A stretch of 64,000 nt of DNA. It comes from Acidobacteriota bacterium (GTDB taxonomy: Bacteria; Acidobacteriota; Vicinamibacteria; Vicinamibacterales; UBA2999). The notes beneath the pieces are model-generated. The model had not been told where the DNA came from, did no database searches, and worked only from the letters and a program-made list of their open reading frames with translations. A program made the position numbers and the translations under genes. Positions 9,440 to 18,659 of the stretch are shown piece after piece. Position 1 is the first letter of the stretch. Every line of letters starts with the position of its first letter. The stretch is taken from positions 1-64,000 of the forward strand of contig JADZCN010000158.1 in assembly GCA_020851565.1 (NCBI GenBank). Direction: 5' to 3'.

Positions 9440-9969
9440 CGGCCCTCTCCCGGGGCGCTGCTCGTCGCCATCGACGCCGCGCGGCGGACGGCCTCGCGGA
9501 TGCGCATGTAGGTGCCGCATCGGCAGAGGTTCCCGTTCATGCCGGCGGCGATCTCCTCGTCCGAGGGATTCGGCGTGCGTGCGAGGAGTGCCGCTGCCGT
9601 CATGATCTGCCCGGCCTGGCAGTAGCCGCACTGCGCGACGTCGAGCTCCACCCAGGCGCGTTGCACCGGGTGGCTGCCCGGCTCGGACCCCTCCGCACCC
9701 GCCCGCACCTGGTCGTACCCGCCCGCACCTGCCCCGAGCCCTTCAATCGTCGTGATCGCGCGACCGGCCGCTTTGCCGACCGGCAGCATGCACGCACGCG
9801 TCGCGGCACCATCCACGTGCACCGTGCAGGCGCCGCAGAACCCGCCGCCACACCCGAACTTCGTGCCGACCAGCCCCAGCGAGTCGCGGAGCGCCCAGAG
9901 CAGGGGCATCTCCGGGTCGAGCTCGAGCGCGTGTGTGCGGCCGTTCACCGAGAGCGAAATGGATGGCAC
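9436..9969 (-). CDS. 2Fe-2S subunit, isoquinoline 1-oxidoreductase alpha (IorA) type
   Basis: About 177 residues from GTG 9969, chosen because GGGAGG sits 7 bases upstream and the first residues ([15 protein letters not shown]) start the ferredoxin domain at once. A longer ATG start at 10086 would add 39 low-complexity residues and has no such site. Two 2Fe-2S clusters are visible: the plant-type motif CGGGFCGAC with a later Cys (residues about 39-60), and the helical pair CGYCQAG and CRCG. The protein feeds electrons from IorB. Odd: the linker between the two cluster domains is longer than I expect and is encoded by a stretch of the GCACCTG spacer repeat (9694-9734). Confidence 0.9.
   Translation of the reverse strand: MPSISLSVNGRTHALELDPEMPLLWALRDSLGLVGTKFGCGGGFCGACTVHVDGAATRACMLPVGKAAGRAITTIEGLGAGAGGYDQVRAGAEGSEPGSHPVQRAWVELDVAQCGYCQAGQIMTAAALLARTPNPSDEEIAAGMNGNLCRCGTYMRIREAVRRAASMATSSAPGEGR
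9694..9734. repeat. GCACCTG-family repeat inside the IorA coding sequence
   Basis: The 18-mer CGCACCCGCCCGCACCTG at 9694-9711 also occurs at 52466-52483 in the spacer of the two-component genes, and its complement resembles the 26566-26645 spacer. Here it is read in frame and gives the linker text around QVRAGAEG between the two FeS domains. Confidence 0.7.
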
Positions 9970-10089
9970 CGAGGAACCTCCCGTCGGTGCATCAGACGTT
10001 CCCCGCACGAGCGCAGTCCCTCCCTCGTCCCACGATTGGTCACCGAGCGGGGCTGGGAGGTGGGACGGGAGGCGGGGGGGGGCCATTGA

Positions 10090-10379
10090 GCGATTGCTTA
10101 TTGGCGATTGAGCGATTCACTTAGCGACCGGGCGATTTCAGCATTGCGCATTGGATTGGGTGATTGGGGCATTGGGTGATTGGGGCATTGGCGATTCGCC
10201 CGTGCACCGCGGTGCGGCGAGGCAGGTCGCCGCCGCCGTCAGCGCGGCGATACAACTCGACACGCGCAATGACTCAATCACCCGATGACCCAATCGCCCA
10301 ATCCAATGAACAATGCCCCAGTCACCAATCACCCAATGAATCGCTCAATCATCAATCAGCAGTCACCAATGGACAGGCC
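10090..10379. repeat. Spacer repeat: GATTGGGC / CAATCGCC family with internal dyad
   Basis: About 290 bases between the IorA start and the propeller stop, both on the minus strand. Left arm (10090-10195): GATTGAGCGATTC and GATTGGGGCATTGG units. Right arm (about 10265-10379): the complementary CAATCACCCGATGACCCAATC units. A GC-rich centre (about 10200-10260) lies between. Related spacers are at 46250-46390 and 49738-49996. I see no gene here. Confidence 0.85.
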
Positions 10380-13300
10380 TCAGATACCGGCCGCGGCGGC
10401 CGTCAACTCCGCCGCCGTCTGCCGGTAGAACTTGAACTCACTCAGCTGGTCGGCCGTCGGCCGGCCGACCCAGCGGCCGCTCTCGCCGTAGAGCCTGGTG
10501 AGCCGCGACAGCAGCTCGCGCGCCTGGCGCTTCCGGTCCGTCATCTGCGCGTCGCCCGCCGGGGCCTTCTGCACCTTGTCGGCCACCGGCGCGAACTCGC
10601 GGATGGCGCCCGCTACCTGCACCTGGAAGTCCGCCCACACCTTGCGATCCGGCGCCGGGGCGTCGATGCGCGGGTCGTCCTTCACCTCGACCTTCTGCTC
10701 CAAAGTCCGACCGCCGGAGACGAGCCGCACGGTGTAGACGCCCGGCGTCACATACGGGCCCGCGAGGTTCCCCCGCGGCCCATCGTCGTCGCCGAAGCCG
10801 CCGCCGCGGACCGGCAGGTCCGCGTGGCGAAGGTTCCATACCACGCGGTTCACGCCACGCGCACGCGCCGGGTTGAGCGTCTGCACCAGCGTGCCGGACG
10901 CGTCGTGCACCGAGAGGGTCACCTCGCTCGTGGGATTCGCGAGCCAGTAGTCGATGATGGCGCCGTTCGGCGGGTTCTCCCCGCGGAACAGCATGTCGCC
11001 GGTGTGCGCCTTGAGGTTCGTGTAGCGAATCTGCTCCGCCGTGTCGATGGGGAAGAGGTGCGCATCGCTGCCGATGGCCGCCGGCGTCAGGCCCTGCAGC
11101 GCCGTGAGCTGGTCGAGGATCCAGATGCCGCGCCCGTGCGAGGCGAGCACCAGGTCGTTGTCGCGCGTCTGAATGGTGAGGTCGTTGAACGGCAGCGTGG
11201 GCATGTTGTTCTTCAACTCAACCCAGTTCTGCCCGCCGTTCACGCTGACGAAGAGCCCCAGCTCCGTGCCGAGATAGAGCAGGTTCGGGTTCCGGTGATC
11301 CTCGCGGATGGTGCGTGCCACACGCTCGGAAGGCAGGTCGCCCACGATGGACGTGAACGTCTTGCCGAAGTCCGTGGACTTGAAGACGTAGTTCTTGAAG
11401 TCATTGCTCCGGTGGTTGTCCACGGTGACGTACACCGTGCCGTCCGCGTGGCGCGATGCCTCGATGCCCGCGAACCACGACGAGGCGGGCAGCCCGGAGA
11501 ACCGCGACTCCGCACTCTCGAAGGTCTTCCCATCGTCCATCGAGATGCGGAACTTGCCATCGTCGGTGCCCACGTAGAGCAGGCCGCGCCGCCGCGGCGA
11601 CTCGGCAATGGCCGTCGTGCCCGGGTAGTACGGCACGCCGTCGTCGATCGACAGGATGTTCTCGTCGGGCAGCCGGCCCATCAGCGGCAGCGTGGCGCGA
11701 TCCACGCCGCTCGTCATGTCGCCCAGGTCCTGCCAGGTCAGCCCGCGATCGCGCGACCTGAACAGGTGCTTGGCACCCGCGTAGATGGTGGCGCTGTCGT
11801 GCGGGGAGATAAGGATGGGCGCGTCCCAGTTGGCCGGGTGCATGGCGTTGCCCAGCACCTGTTCGGGGACGCCCTTCCCCCATGTGTTCCAGTTGCGGCG
11901 ATCGCCGATGGCACCGGTCGGATCGCCTGGCCGGACGTCCTGCACCTGCCACGTGCGCGTGTCGTTGCGCTGGAGCCCGAGGAACTGCGAGGCCGAGAAG
12001 ACAATGCGTGGATCCTTCGGGTCGGGGACCGCGAAGAACCCGTCGCCGCCGCACAGCCGCGCCCAGTGATCGTTCAGCACCCCGTTCGACGTCCAGCTCG
12101 CGTTCGGGCCCACCCAGCAGCCGTTGTCCTGCAGGCCGCCGTAGACGTTGTAAGGGTGCGCGTTGTCCACGGCGACACGGTAGTACTGGGACACCGGCAG
12201 CGACGTGACGTACAGGAACTTGTTCCCGCGGTCGTACGAGATCCCGATGCCGCCGTCGTCCAGCTTCACGACATGCCGCGAATCCCGCGGGTTCACCCAG
12301 ACGAAGCGATCGTCGCCGTGCAGCGTCTGGCGCGGCGTCGTGAACGTCTCGCCCCCGTCGTTCGAGTACGAGTAGCTGTTCATCATGTAGATACGGCGGT
12401 CGTCGTTCGGATCGACGGTGGGCTGGCTGGCGTACATCGGGCGCGGGTTCCAGTCGGACATGAACCGCCACGTGCGACCGCGGTCGTTGCTCCGGTAGAT
12501 GCCGCCCCTGCGGTTGATGTAGGCCGTGGACGCGTTGTAGCGCGTGCCCTGCTCGATGCTCACGTAGACGATGCTCGGGTCCTTGCGGTAGACGGCGATG
12601 CCGACGCGCCCGTACTCGCCGTCAGGCAGGCCGTTGCCGGTGAGCTTCGTCCACGTGGCGCCCGCGTCCGTGCTCTTCCAGAGTGCGCTGCCCGGGCCGC
12701 CGCCGTTGAAGCCGAACGCGCTGCGGCGGCGCTGGTAGGTGGCGGCGTAGAGAATGCTCGGGTCGCGCCAGTCCATCGCCACGTCCGTGGCGCCCGTGTC
12801 CTCGTCCACGTAGAGCGTGCGGGTCCACGTGCGGCCGCCGTCCATCGTGCGGTACAGCCCGCGGTCCCCGCCAGGACCCCACACCGATCCTTGTGCCGCC
12901 ACGTAGGCGATGTCCGGGTTCGTCGGGTGCAGGACGATGCGGCCGATGTGCTTGCTGGCCCTGAGGCCCACGTTCGCCCAGCTCTTCCCGGCGTCGGTCG
13001 TCTTGTAGATGCCGTCGCCCCAGCTGACGCTCTGGCGGTTGGCGCGCTCGCCGGTCCCCACCCAGATGATGTTCGGGTTGGGCTGGAAGATGGCGATGTC
13101 GCCGACCGAGTGCACGGGCTCTTTCTCGAAGACGGGCTCCCACATGATCCCGTTGTCGCGCGTGCGGAAGATGCCACCGGTCGACGAGGCGACGTACATG
13201 ACGTACGGGTCGGACTCGACCACGTCCATGTCCACGAAGCGGCCGGACATGGTGGCGGGGCCGATGTTCCGGAGGCGCAGGCCCGAGAGATCCCGGGACT

Positions 13301-13382
13301 GCAGGGCGACTTGCTGAGCCGGCAGCTGCGGCGCCAGGGTGACGCCCAGCACGGCGACGAAGAAGATGAGGAGGCGCTTCAT
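10380..13382 (-). CDS. Secreted Asp-box / VPS10-type beta-propeller (sortilin-like 'glycosyl hydrolase')
   Basis: A 1000-residue exported protein (signal peptide to about PQLPAQQ, residue 23). The first 700 residues hold about ten Asp-box turns of type S/T-x-D-x-G-x-T-W/F, such as TTDAGKSW, TMDGGRTW, STDAGATW, SNDRGRTW, SRDRGLTW and STDFGKTF. These mark a large propeller of the VPS10/sialidase superfamily. The last 250 residues are a beta-sandwich and helical tail (VEVKDDPRIDAP and after). Database relatives are often named glycosyl hydrolases, but I see no catalytic residues that would prove it. Binding of extracellular polymers or peptides is equally possible. The ATG has no close neighbour, so it is probably transcribed alone. 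Confidence 0.85.
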   Translation of the reverse strand: MKRLLIFFVAVLGVTLAPQLPAQQVALQSRDLSGLRLRNIGPATMSGRFVDMDVVESDPYVMYVASSTGGIFRTRDNGIMWEPVFEKEPVHSVGDIAIFQPNPNIIWVGTGERANRQSVSWGDGIYKTTDAGKSWANVGLRASKHIGRIVLHPTNPDIAYVAAQGSVWGPGGDRGLYRTMDGGRTWTRTLYVDEDTGATDVAMDWRDPSILYAATYQRRRSAFGFNGGGPGSALWKSTDAGATWTKLTGNGLPDGEYGRVGIAVYRKDPSIVYVSIEQGTRYNASTAYINRRGGIYRSNDRGRTWRFMSDWNPRPMYASQPTVDPNDDRRIYMMNSYSYSNDGGETFTTPRQTLHGDDRFVWVNPRDSRHVVKLDDGGIGISYDRGNKFLYVTSLPVSQYYRVAVDNAHPYNVYGGLQDNGCWVGPNASWTSNGVLNDHWARLCGGDGFFAVPDPKDPRIVFSASQFLGLQRNDTRTWQVQDVRPGDPTGAIGDRRNWNTWGKGVPEQVLGNAMHPANWDAPILISPHDSATIYAGAKHLFRSRDRGLTWQDLGDMTSGVDRATLPLMGRLPDENILSIDDGVPYYPGTTAIAESPRRRGLLYVGTDDGKFRISMDDGKTFESAESRFSGLPASSWFAGIEASRHADGTVYVTVDNHRSNDFKNYVFKSTDFGKTFTSIVGDLPSERVARTIREDHRNPNLLYLGTELGLFVSVNGGQNWVELKNNMPTLPFNDLTIQTRDNDLVLASHGRGIWILDQLTALQGLTPAAIGSDAHLFPIDTAEQIRYTNLKAHTGDMLFRGENPPNGAIIDYWLANPTSEVTLSVHDASGTLVQTLNPARARGVNRVVWNLRHADLPVRGGGFGDDDGPRGNLAGPYVTPGVYTVRLVSGGRTLEQKVEVKDDPRIDAPAPDRKVWADFQVQVAGAIREFAPVADKVQKAPAGDAQMTDRKRQARELLSRLTRLYGESGRWVGRPTADQLSEFKFYRQTAAELTAAAAGI

Positions 13383-13444
13383 GGCGCCATTATGCGGGGC
13401 CTGCTGTCACCGGTTGTCAAGAGGCGACGAGCGGCCGGCCTGCG

Positions 13445-16111
13445 CTACGCGTCGTGCAGCGCGCGCGCCGGATCGATGCGCGTGGCTCGCCGCGCGGGGA
13501 TGACCGCGGCCAGCGTGGCCGCCAGCAGCAGCGCCACCGCCACCAGCCCCAGGCTGAGCGGATCGCGCGGACTGACCTCGAACAGCTGTCCCTGCAGGCA
13601 GCGGCCGGCTGCCGCAGCGCCGACAATCCCGAGCACCAGGCCGACGGTGACCGGTTTCAGCCCGTGGCCAACCACCTGGCGCACCACCCGGGCCGGCGAA
13701 GCGCCAAGCGCCAGGCGCACGCCGATCTCGCGCGTGCGCTGGGCCACCAGCCACGCGATCACGCTGTAGATGCCGAGCACGGCCAGCAGCAGGCCAGTGG
13801 CCGCCAGCAGCGACATCAACACGGTGTTGAATCGCGACTGCGCCATCGTCCGGCGCAGGCCGTCGTCCAGCGTGCCCAGGCCGTAGACGGGCAGGGATGG
13901 ATCCAGCGCGCGCACGGCGCCGCGGATGGTGCCCGCCAGCGCGGCAGGGTCGCCATCGGTGGGCCTCGCCATCACGTCGAGGGTGTTGTTCACCCAGCCC
14001 CACGCCTCCGGTGGGATCTGCGCGAGCGGCAGGTAGAACTCGGGCACCGGCGCGTTGCCCGGCCCGCGCGAGCGGACGTCGGCCACGACGCCCACCACGA
14101 TCTTCCAGCGGGGGCTATCGGGACCGCCCTCGCAGCACGTCACGCGCTTGCCAACGGGATCGGTGTCGGGGAACGCGGCGCGCGCCAGCGTCTCGTTGAT
14201 GATCATCACGAGCGGCGCCGATCGGATGTCCGCCGCTTCGAACATCCTGCCCTCCCGGAGCGGCAGGCGCAGGACGCGGAAGTAGTCCGGCGTCACGAAG
14301 TGCGCGAGGCTGTTGACGACGCTCTCCATCCGAAGCGGCCTGCCCTCGGGACTGAGCCCGTTCGAGACGCCGGTGCCCACCAGCGGCGCCTGTGAATCCA
14401 GGGCGGCGTGCGCCACCCCGGGCGACGCCGACAGCGTCGAGACCAGCTGTTCGAACGAGGTCCTCACGACATCCGCGGTGCGGTACTGCGCGGCCGGCAG
14501 GCCCACGCGCGCGCGCAGCACCCCGGTGGTGTCGATGCCGATGGGCACCTGCTGCAGGTTGATGGCGCTGCGCACCATCAGCGCAGCGGCGGCCAGCACC
14601 ACGATCACGAGCGCCGCCTGCGCCGCGATCAGCAATTGACGGACCCACGGGTTGATGGCGCCCGCGACGGCACCCTTGCCGTCGCCCAGGTCGCGACGAA
14701 GGTCGCGCGAGGTGGCCCACCACGACGGCAGCACGCCCACGACCACGGCGCTGGCCACGGCAAGGCCGACGGCGGTGGCCAGCACCGTGACGTTCAGCGA
14801 CGCGTCGGCCAGGCGCGGCACGCCTTCGGGCGCCGCGGCAATCAACGCGGGCAGCGCCCACATCGCGGCGAGCACGCCCGCCAACGCGCCCAGGAGCGTG
14901 AGCACCAGGCTCTCGGCCAGCACCTGGCGGACGATGCGCCCGCGGCCCGCGCCGACCGCGGCGCGGATGGAAAGCTCGCGTGCGCGGACGGCGAGCCGTG
15001 CGAGCAGCAGGTTCGCGGCGTTCCCGCACGCGATCACCAGGACGAGGGCCACGGCTCCCAGCAGCACCAGCAGGCGCAGGCGGAAGCTGCCGACCACGGA
15101 CTCGTCGAAGCGTTGGCTGATGGCGCCGCGGTCCACGTTGTACCGCGCGTGGTCCCGGCGCAGCCCTTCGGCAATGCGGGCCAGCTCGTCGTTCACTTGC
15201 GCGTCGGTGAAGGCCGCCCTCCGGCGCGCATACATGTCGAGGAAGTGTTCGTCGTACATCGTCAGGCGCTCGGGCGTGAACGCGATGGGCACCATCACCT
15301 CCGCGCCGTCCATGACCGTGGAGAAGGACGCGGGCATCACGCCAATCACCTGGTAGGGCTCACCGTTCAGGTGCAGGGTCTGCCCCAGGACGTCCATGCG
15401 GCCACCGAAGCGCCGCTGCCACAGGCCGTGGCTCAGCACCACCACGCCGTTACGCCCCGGCTGGTCCTCGTCTGCCGTGTAGGCGCGCCCCAGGGCGGGC
15501 GACACCTGGAACACCTGGAAGTAGCTGGCCGTGGTCCGCAGTGCCGACACCCGTTCGGGCTGGTGGTCGCCGGCCAGGTTGAAGCTGATGAACGCGGCGG
15601 CCGCCAGCGGGTCCAGCGTGGTGGCGCGCTGACGGATGTAGTCGAAGTTGCCGGCGGAGGTGTTGGTCGCGCGGTCCTGCCGGGTCGTGTAGACGCTCAG
15701 CACCCGATCGGGCTCGGTGAAGGGGAACGGCGCCAGCAGCACCGCGTGCACCACGCTGAAGATGGCGGTGGTGGCGCCGAGGCCGAGGGCGAGCGTGAGG
15801 ACGACGCTGGCGGTGAAGCCGGGCTGGAGGCGGGCCTGCCTGAGGGCGAAGCGCACGTCCGTCACGAAGTCGGCGATCCACTCGCGGAGCGCGAAGGCGC
15901 GATCACGATCGGTGCCCAGGCGCTGCAGCGTGTCGGCGATGCGGGCGGAGTCGCCCATCCGTCGCTCCGCCTCGGCCCGGGCGGCTGCTGGTGGCAGCCC
16001 GCTGTCCATGAGATCCCGGGTGAGCAGATCCAGGTGATGCGACAACTCGTCGCGCACCTCTTCTTCGACCGGCACCCGCCACAACAACGAGCGAAGGGAT
16101 CGGCGCGCCAT
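13445..16111 (-). CDS. ADOP-type (acidobacterial duplicated orphan permease) MacB-like ABC permease
   Basis: An 888-residue protein counted from ATG 16111, 2 bases after the PadR stop. Residues about 10-65 form the ADOP-specific N-terminal cytoplasmic domain (EEEVRDELSHHLDLLTRDLM). Two MacB-like periplasmic/FtsX repeats follow, each with transmembrane segments; the FtsX signatures are CGNAANLLLARLAVRARELSIRAAVGAGRGR and, in the second repeat, AQRTREIGVRLALGASPARVV (read in pieces). ADOP proteins lack their own ATPase partner in the locus, as here, and their cargo is unknown. The pairing with a PadR regulator directly upstream is typical and suggests control by a small ligand or stress. Confidence 0.9.
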   Translation of the reverse strand: MARRSLRSLLWRVPVEEEVRDELSHHLDLLTRDLMDSGLPPAAARAEAERRMGDSARIADTLQRLGTDRDRAFALREWIADFVTDVRFALRQARLQPGFTASVVLTLALGLGATTAIFSVVHAVLLAPFPFTEPDRVLSVYTTRQDRATNTSAGNFDYIRQRATTLDPLAAAAFISFNLAGDHQPERVSALRTTASYFQVFQVSPALGRAYTADEDQPGRNGVVVLSHGLWQRRFGGRMDVLGQTLHLNGEPYQVIGVMPASFSTVMDGAEVMVPIAFTPERLTMYDEHFLDMYARRRAAFTDAQVNDELARIAEGLRRDHARYNVDRGAISQRFDESVVGSFRLRLLVLLGAVALVLVIACGNAANLLLARLAVRARELSIRAAVGAGRGRIVRQVLAESLVLTLLGALAGVLAAMWALPALIAAAPEGVPRLADASLNVTVLATAVGLAVASAVVVGVLPSWWATSRDLRRDLGDGKGAVAGAINPWVRQLLIAAQAALVIVVLAAAALMVRSAINLQQVPIGIDTTGVLRARVGLPAAQYRTADVVRTSFEQLVSTLSASPGVAHAALDSQAPLVGTGVSNGLSPEGRPLRMESVVNSLAHFVTPDYFRVLRLPLREGRMFEAADIRSAPLVMIINETLARAAFPDTDPVGKRVTCCEGGPDSPRWKIVVGVVADVRSRGPGNAPVPEFYLPLAQIPPEAWGWVNNTLDVMARPTDGDPAALAGTIRGAVRALDPSLPVYGLGTLDDGLRRTMAQSRFNTVLMSLLAATGLLLAVLGIYSVIAWLVAQRTREIGVRLALGASPARVVRQVVGHGLKPVTVGLVLGIVGAAAAGRCLQGQLFEVSPRDPLSLGLVAVALLLAATLAAVIPARRATRIDPARALHDA

Positions 16112-16113
16112 GG

Positions 16114-16446
16114 CTACACCCTGGCGAGGACCCGGGTGACCGCGGAGGCAAACGCCTGCCATGCCTCGGTGTCGCGCGCCAGCTGCTGCCGGCCCGCGCG
16201 GGTGAGGCGGTAGAGCTTGGCCCGCCGACCCAGTTCGGACACCCCCCACTCGGCCTCCACCCAGCCCTTCTTCTCCATCCGGTACAGGGCCGGATAGAGC
16301 GATCCCTCCTCAACCGGGAAGGTCTCACCCGTGGCGCCCTCGATCCACCGCGCGACGGCATAGCCGTGCATGGGGCCGCGCGTCAGCGTCTTCAGGATCA
16401 ACGTTTCCAGGGTGCCGTGCAGGTAGTCCACCGGGCTGCGGCTCAT
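16114..16446 (-). CDS. PadR family transcriptional repressor
   Basis: A 110-residue protein from ATG 16446 (MSRSPVDYLHGTLETLILKT). The PadR winged helix is clear: LETLILKTLTRGPMHGYAVARWIE, then EEGSLYPALYRMEKKGWVEAEW and RRAKLYRLTRAGRQQL. A further upstream in-frame start (16497) would include the palindrome described below and is unlikely. The stop lies 2 bases before the ADOP permease start, so the two form an operon. PadR proteins repress promoters by binding inverted repeats as dimers, and ADOP-PadR pairs are common in Acidobacteriota. Confidence 0.93.
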   Translation of the reverse strand: MSRSPVDYLHGTLETLILKTLTRGPMHGYAVARWIEGATGETFPVEEGSLYPALYRMEKKGWVEAEWGVSELGRRAKLYRLTRAGRQQLARDTEAWQAFASAVTRVLARV

Positions 16447-16462
16447 GCGTTGATACCTCGAT

Positions 16463-16478
16463 TGTCTATATATAGACA
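16463..16478. promoter_or_regulatory. Perfect 16-bp palindrome, likely PadR operator
   Basis: TGTCTATATATAGACA is a perfect palindrome with an AT-rich core in very GC-rich surroundings, 16 bases upstream of the padR start codon. The core TATATA can also serve as a minus-10 element, so repressor binding would block transcription of the padR-ADOP operon. Operator identity is inferred from position and symmetry. Confidence 0.7.
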
Positions 16479-16565
16479 CACATAGCCTGCCGCGCAAGTG
16501 GGGGCGGCCAGACGGCTGGGACGAATCGAGGGGTACCAGGGCCCTGCCGGCGGTAGGATGCGCGC

Positions 16566-16868
16566 ATGCTGGGAAACCGCCCGATGACCGACTGGATCCG
16601 GCAGTACTCGGAGAGCCATCAGCACCCGGTCAATCGGATGCTGCACACCTTCGGCATCCCGCTGATCGTGGTGTCCATCGTCATGGCGATCGCGGGTGTC
16701 GTGTGGCCTGCACTCTGGTGGCCGGCTCTCGGGCTCTTCGGGCTCGGCTGGTCCCTGCAGTTCATCGGCCACGCCGTGGAGGGCAAGCCGCCCGAGTTCT
16801 CCAAGGACTGGCGGTTCCTGTTCGTCGGCCTGCGGTGGTGGCTGGCGAAGCTGGCGGGAAAGGCCTGA
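16566..16868 (+). CDS. DUF962 / Mpo1-like small membrane protein
   Basis: A 100-residue protein with one long or two short hydrophobic segments (about 32-66) and the family's conserved histidines: HQHPVNRMLHTFGIP near the N-terminus and FIGHAVEGKPPEF. In yeast the Mpo1 relative is an iron-dependent dioxygenase that alpha-oxidises 2-hydroxy fatty acids. For the short bacterial forms this activity is an extrapolation. The start at 16566 follows TAGGA, and an internal ATG at 16584 (MTDWIRQYS) is an alternative. It stands alone between the divergent padR and the convergent kinase gene. Confidence 0.8.
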   Translation: MLGNRPMTDWIRQYSESHQHPVNRMLHTFGIPLIVVSIVMAIAGVVWPALWWPALGLFGLGWSLQFIGHAVEGKPPEFSKDWRFLFVGLRWWLAKLAGKA

Positions 16869-16910
16869 GCCGCGCCGAAGCTCGCGGCGCAGCCGCGAAC
16901 GAAGGCGGCC

Positions 16911-18659
16911 CTACTTCCCCGGGTTCTCCAGGGTCAACTGCCGCACCCACACGCCACGCGCGGTCTCGCGCGCGTCGGGGAGCGGCGCCGTGAACTCGTT
17001 GCTCATCCGCTCGCCGGCGGGGCGCGCCGGTGCCTTCTTCAACCCGCCCACGCCGCGGAGTACGGTGGCCAGCTCACCGGACAGCGGCTGTGGCGCGGGC
17101 GCCGCGCCCGGCACGGGCCGCGGGAGCGAGTCGAACATGCGCTCGAAGGCCGGCGACGGAGGCTCGGGGCTCGCGAAGACGACGAAGTGCTCGCGCCCGC
17201 CCGCGCTCGACACCTGCCAGTTGGTCCGTTCTCCGTTCACGACGCCCGGGATCTCGTGGCGCGAGCCTGGCGGCAGCGGGTTGGCCAGCTGCTGACCCGG
17301 CAGCGGGAAGAGGAGATACGCCTCGCCGCGATCGTCTTCGTTGACGACGTAGACGTAGGTGGGGACCGAGCTTTGAATCTGGAAGGAGAGCTCATCGCCC
17401 GGAGCAATCCGCGAGCCCGGCTGCAGGCGAACGGCGGTTCCGCCCTGGTACCGGTAGAACGCTGCCTCCACTTCGTAGCTGTCCGCGGTTGTGGTCGTGG
17501 CCGGAGGCGCAGCCGCGACGGCCGCGACTGAAGCAGGCACGGCACTGGTTTCGGGCACCGCACTCGTCGACGACGGCCACCACTGATATCCCGCTCCGAT
17601 CGCAACGGCGAGGGCTGCCACCAGCGGCAGCGCCCAGCGCGGAATCGGGGGCGGGACCGGCTCGGGCACGACTTCGTCCTGGCTCGCGCGGTGCAGCGCC
17701 GCCTCGAACTCGCCCGCCGTCTGGTAGCGATCCTCCGGCCGCTCGGCCGTCGCCCGATCCACGACGTGGATGAACGCCTCGGGAAGCTCGGGCCGCACGT
17801 CACGCAGCAGCCGGCGTGGCGCGTGTGCCTCGTGCTGCCGCTCGATGTCATCACGACTCTGGCCGTCCACCGGGTAGCTGCCCGTAGCCAGGTAGAAGAG
17901 GAGGATGCCGAGGCTGTAGATGTCCGACGCCTTCGTGCGTGGGGCACCCGCCATCACCTCGGGCGCCAGGTAGATGGGCGTGCCGGCCGTCCGCCGTCCC
18001 GTGCGCGCGGGCGAGGCCTTCAGATCGTGCCCGGCCCCGAAGTCCATCAGCACGGTGCGCCCGCCGTGGGCGCGCATCACGTTGTTGGCCTTGATGTCGC
18101 CGTGCAGCAGGCGCGCGCCATGCACGGCCGCGACCGCGCGGCACAGGTCCTGGCCAATCAGCATCGTCTCGCTGGCGCTGAAGGGGCCATGGGCGCGCAC
18201 GAGCCAGTGGAGCGTCCGGCCCCGGACGAGCTCCATGGCAATGCCCACCTCCTGGCCAATCCGCTCCGCCGAGTACACGCGGACGACGTTGGAGTGGTTG
18301 ACCTGCGCGAGCAGGCGCGCCTCGTTGAGGGCGCGACGGATGTCGTGGTCGTCGCCGTCGCGGCCGGGACGGATCACCTTGAGGGCGATCTCGAGGCCCA
18401 GGTCCTGATCCAGCGCGCTGTAGACCGTGCCGTACGATCCGCGCCCGAGCTCTCCCGTGATCTCGACGGGCCCCCAGGTCTCGGGGATGGGCGAGCTCGC
18501 CTGGCAGACGCTCTCGAGCCGACGGAGCTCTTCGAGGATGGTCGTGGATTCGGGATCGGCATCGGTGGGCGCGGTGGTCCAGTCCACGGGCAGGCCCTTC
18601 GCGATGGTGGATGCCACCGAGAGCAGGCGCGGGTCCTCAGCGTCTGGGCTTGCGGTCAT
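16911..18659 (-). CDS. Hanks-type Ser/Thr protein kinase with C-terminal DUF4384 sensor domain
   Basis: A 582-residue protein. The kinase domain (about 65-325) has the glycine loop GELGRGSYGTVY (69-80), Lys94, Glu113, the catalytic loop L-H-G-D-I-K-A-N-N with Asp188, DFG 206-208 and APE 232-234. The usual HRD is HGD, so this is a non-RD kinase that may not need activation-loop phosphorylation. One transmembrane helix (about 342-358) follows, then an Ala/Thr linker and a DUF4384 domain outside the membrane (about 385-505: VYVVNEDDRGEAYLLFPLPG). DUF4384 is a known frequent partner of caspase-like proteases. The gene overlaps the ECF sigma gene by 23 bases, so the two are co-expressed. A sensor-kinase role over the sigma factor is inferred. 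Confidence 0.9.
   Translation of the reverse strand: MTASPDAEDPRLLSVASTIAKGLPVDWTTAPTDADPESTTILEELRRLESVCQASSPIPETWGPVEITGELGRGSYGTVYSALDQDLGLEIALKVIRPGRDGDDHDIRRALNEARLLAQVNHSNVVRVYSAERIGQEVGIAMELVRGRTLHWLVRAHGPFSASETMLIGQDLCRAVAAVHGARLLHGDIKANNVMRAHGGRTVLMDFGAGHDLKASPARTGRRTAGTPIYLAPEVMAGAPRTKASDIYSLGILLFYLATGSYPVDGQSRDDIERQHEAHAPRRLLRDVRPELPEAFIHVVDRATAERPEDRYQTAGEFEAALHRASQDEVVPEPVPPPIPRWALPLVAALAVAIGAGYQWWPSSTSAVPETSAVPASVAAVAAAPPATTTTADSYEVEAAFYRYQGGTAVRLQPGSRIAPGDELSFQIQSSVPTYVYVVNEDDRGEAYLLFPLPGQQLANPLPPGSRHEIPGVVNGERTNWQVSSAGGREHFVVFASPEPPSPAFERMFDSLPRPVPGAAPAPQPLSGELATVLRGVGGLKKAPARPAGERMSNEFTAPLPDARETARGVWVRQLTLENPGK

Noticed and set aside
10164-13769. 1201-codon plus-strand open frame opposite the Asp-box propeller
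   Set aside because: No domain or signal is visible, the text is low-complexity, and the opposite strand has about ten Asp-box motifs. It is a shadow frame that also reads into a repeat spacer.
16447-16497. Longer PadR start at 16497
   Set aside because: It would place the palindrome TGTCTATATATAGACA inside the coding region and add residues (MRGRLCVSIYRQSRYQR) not typical of PadR proteins.
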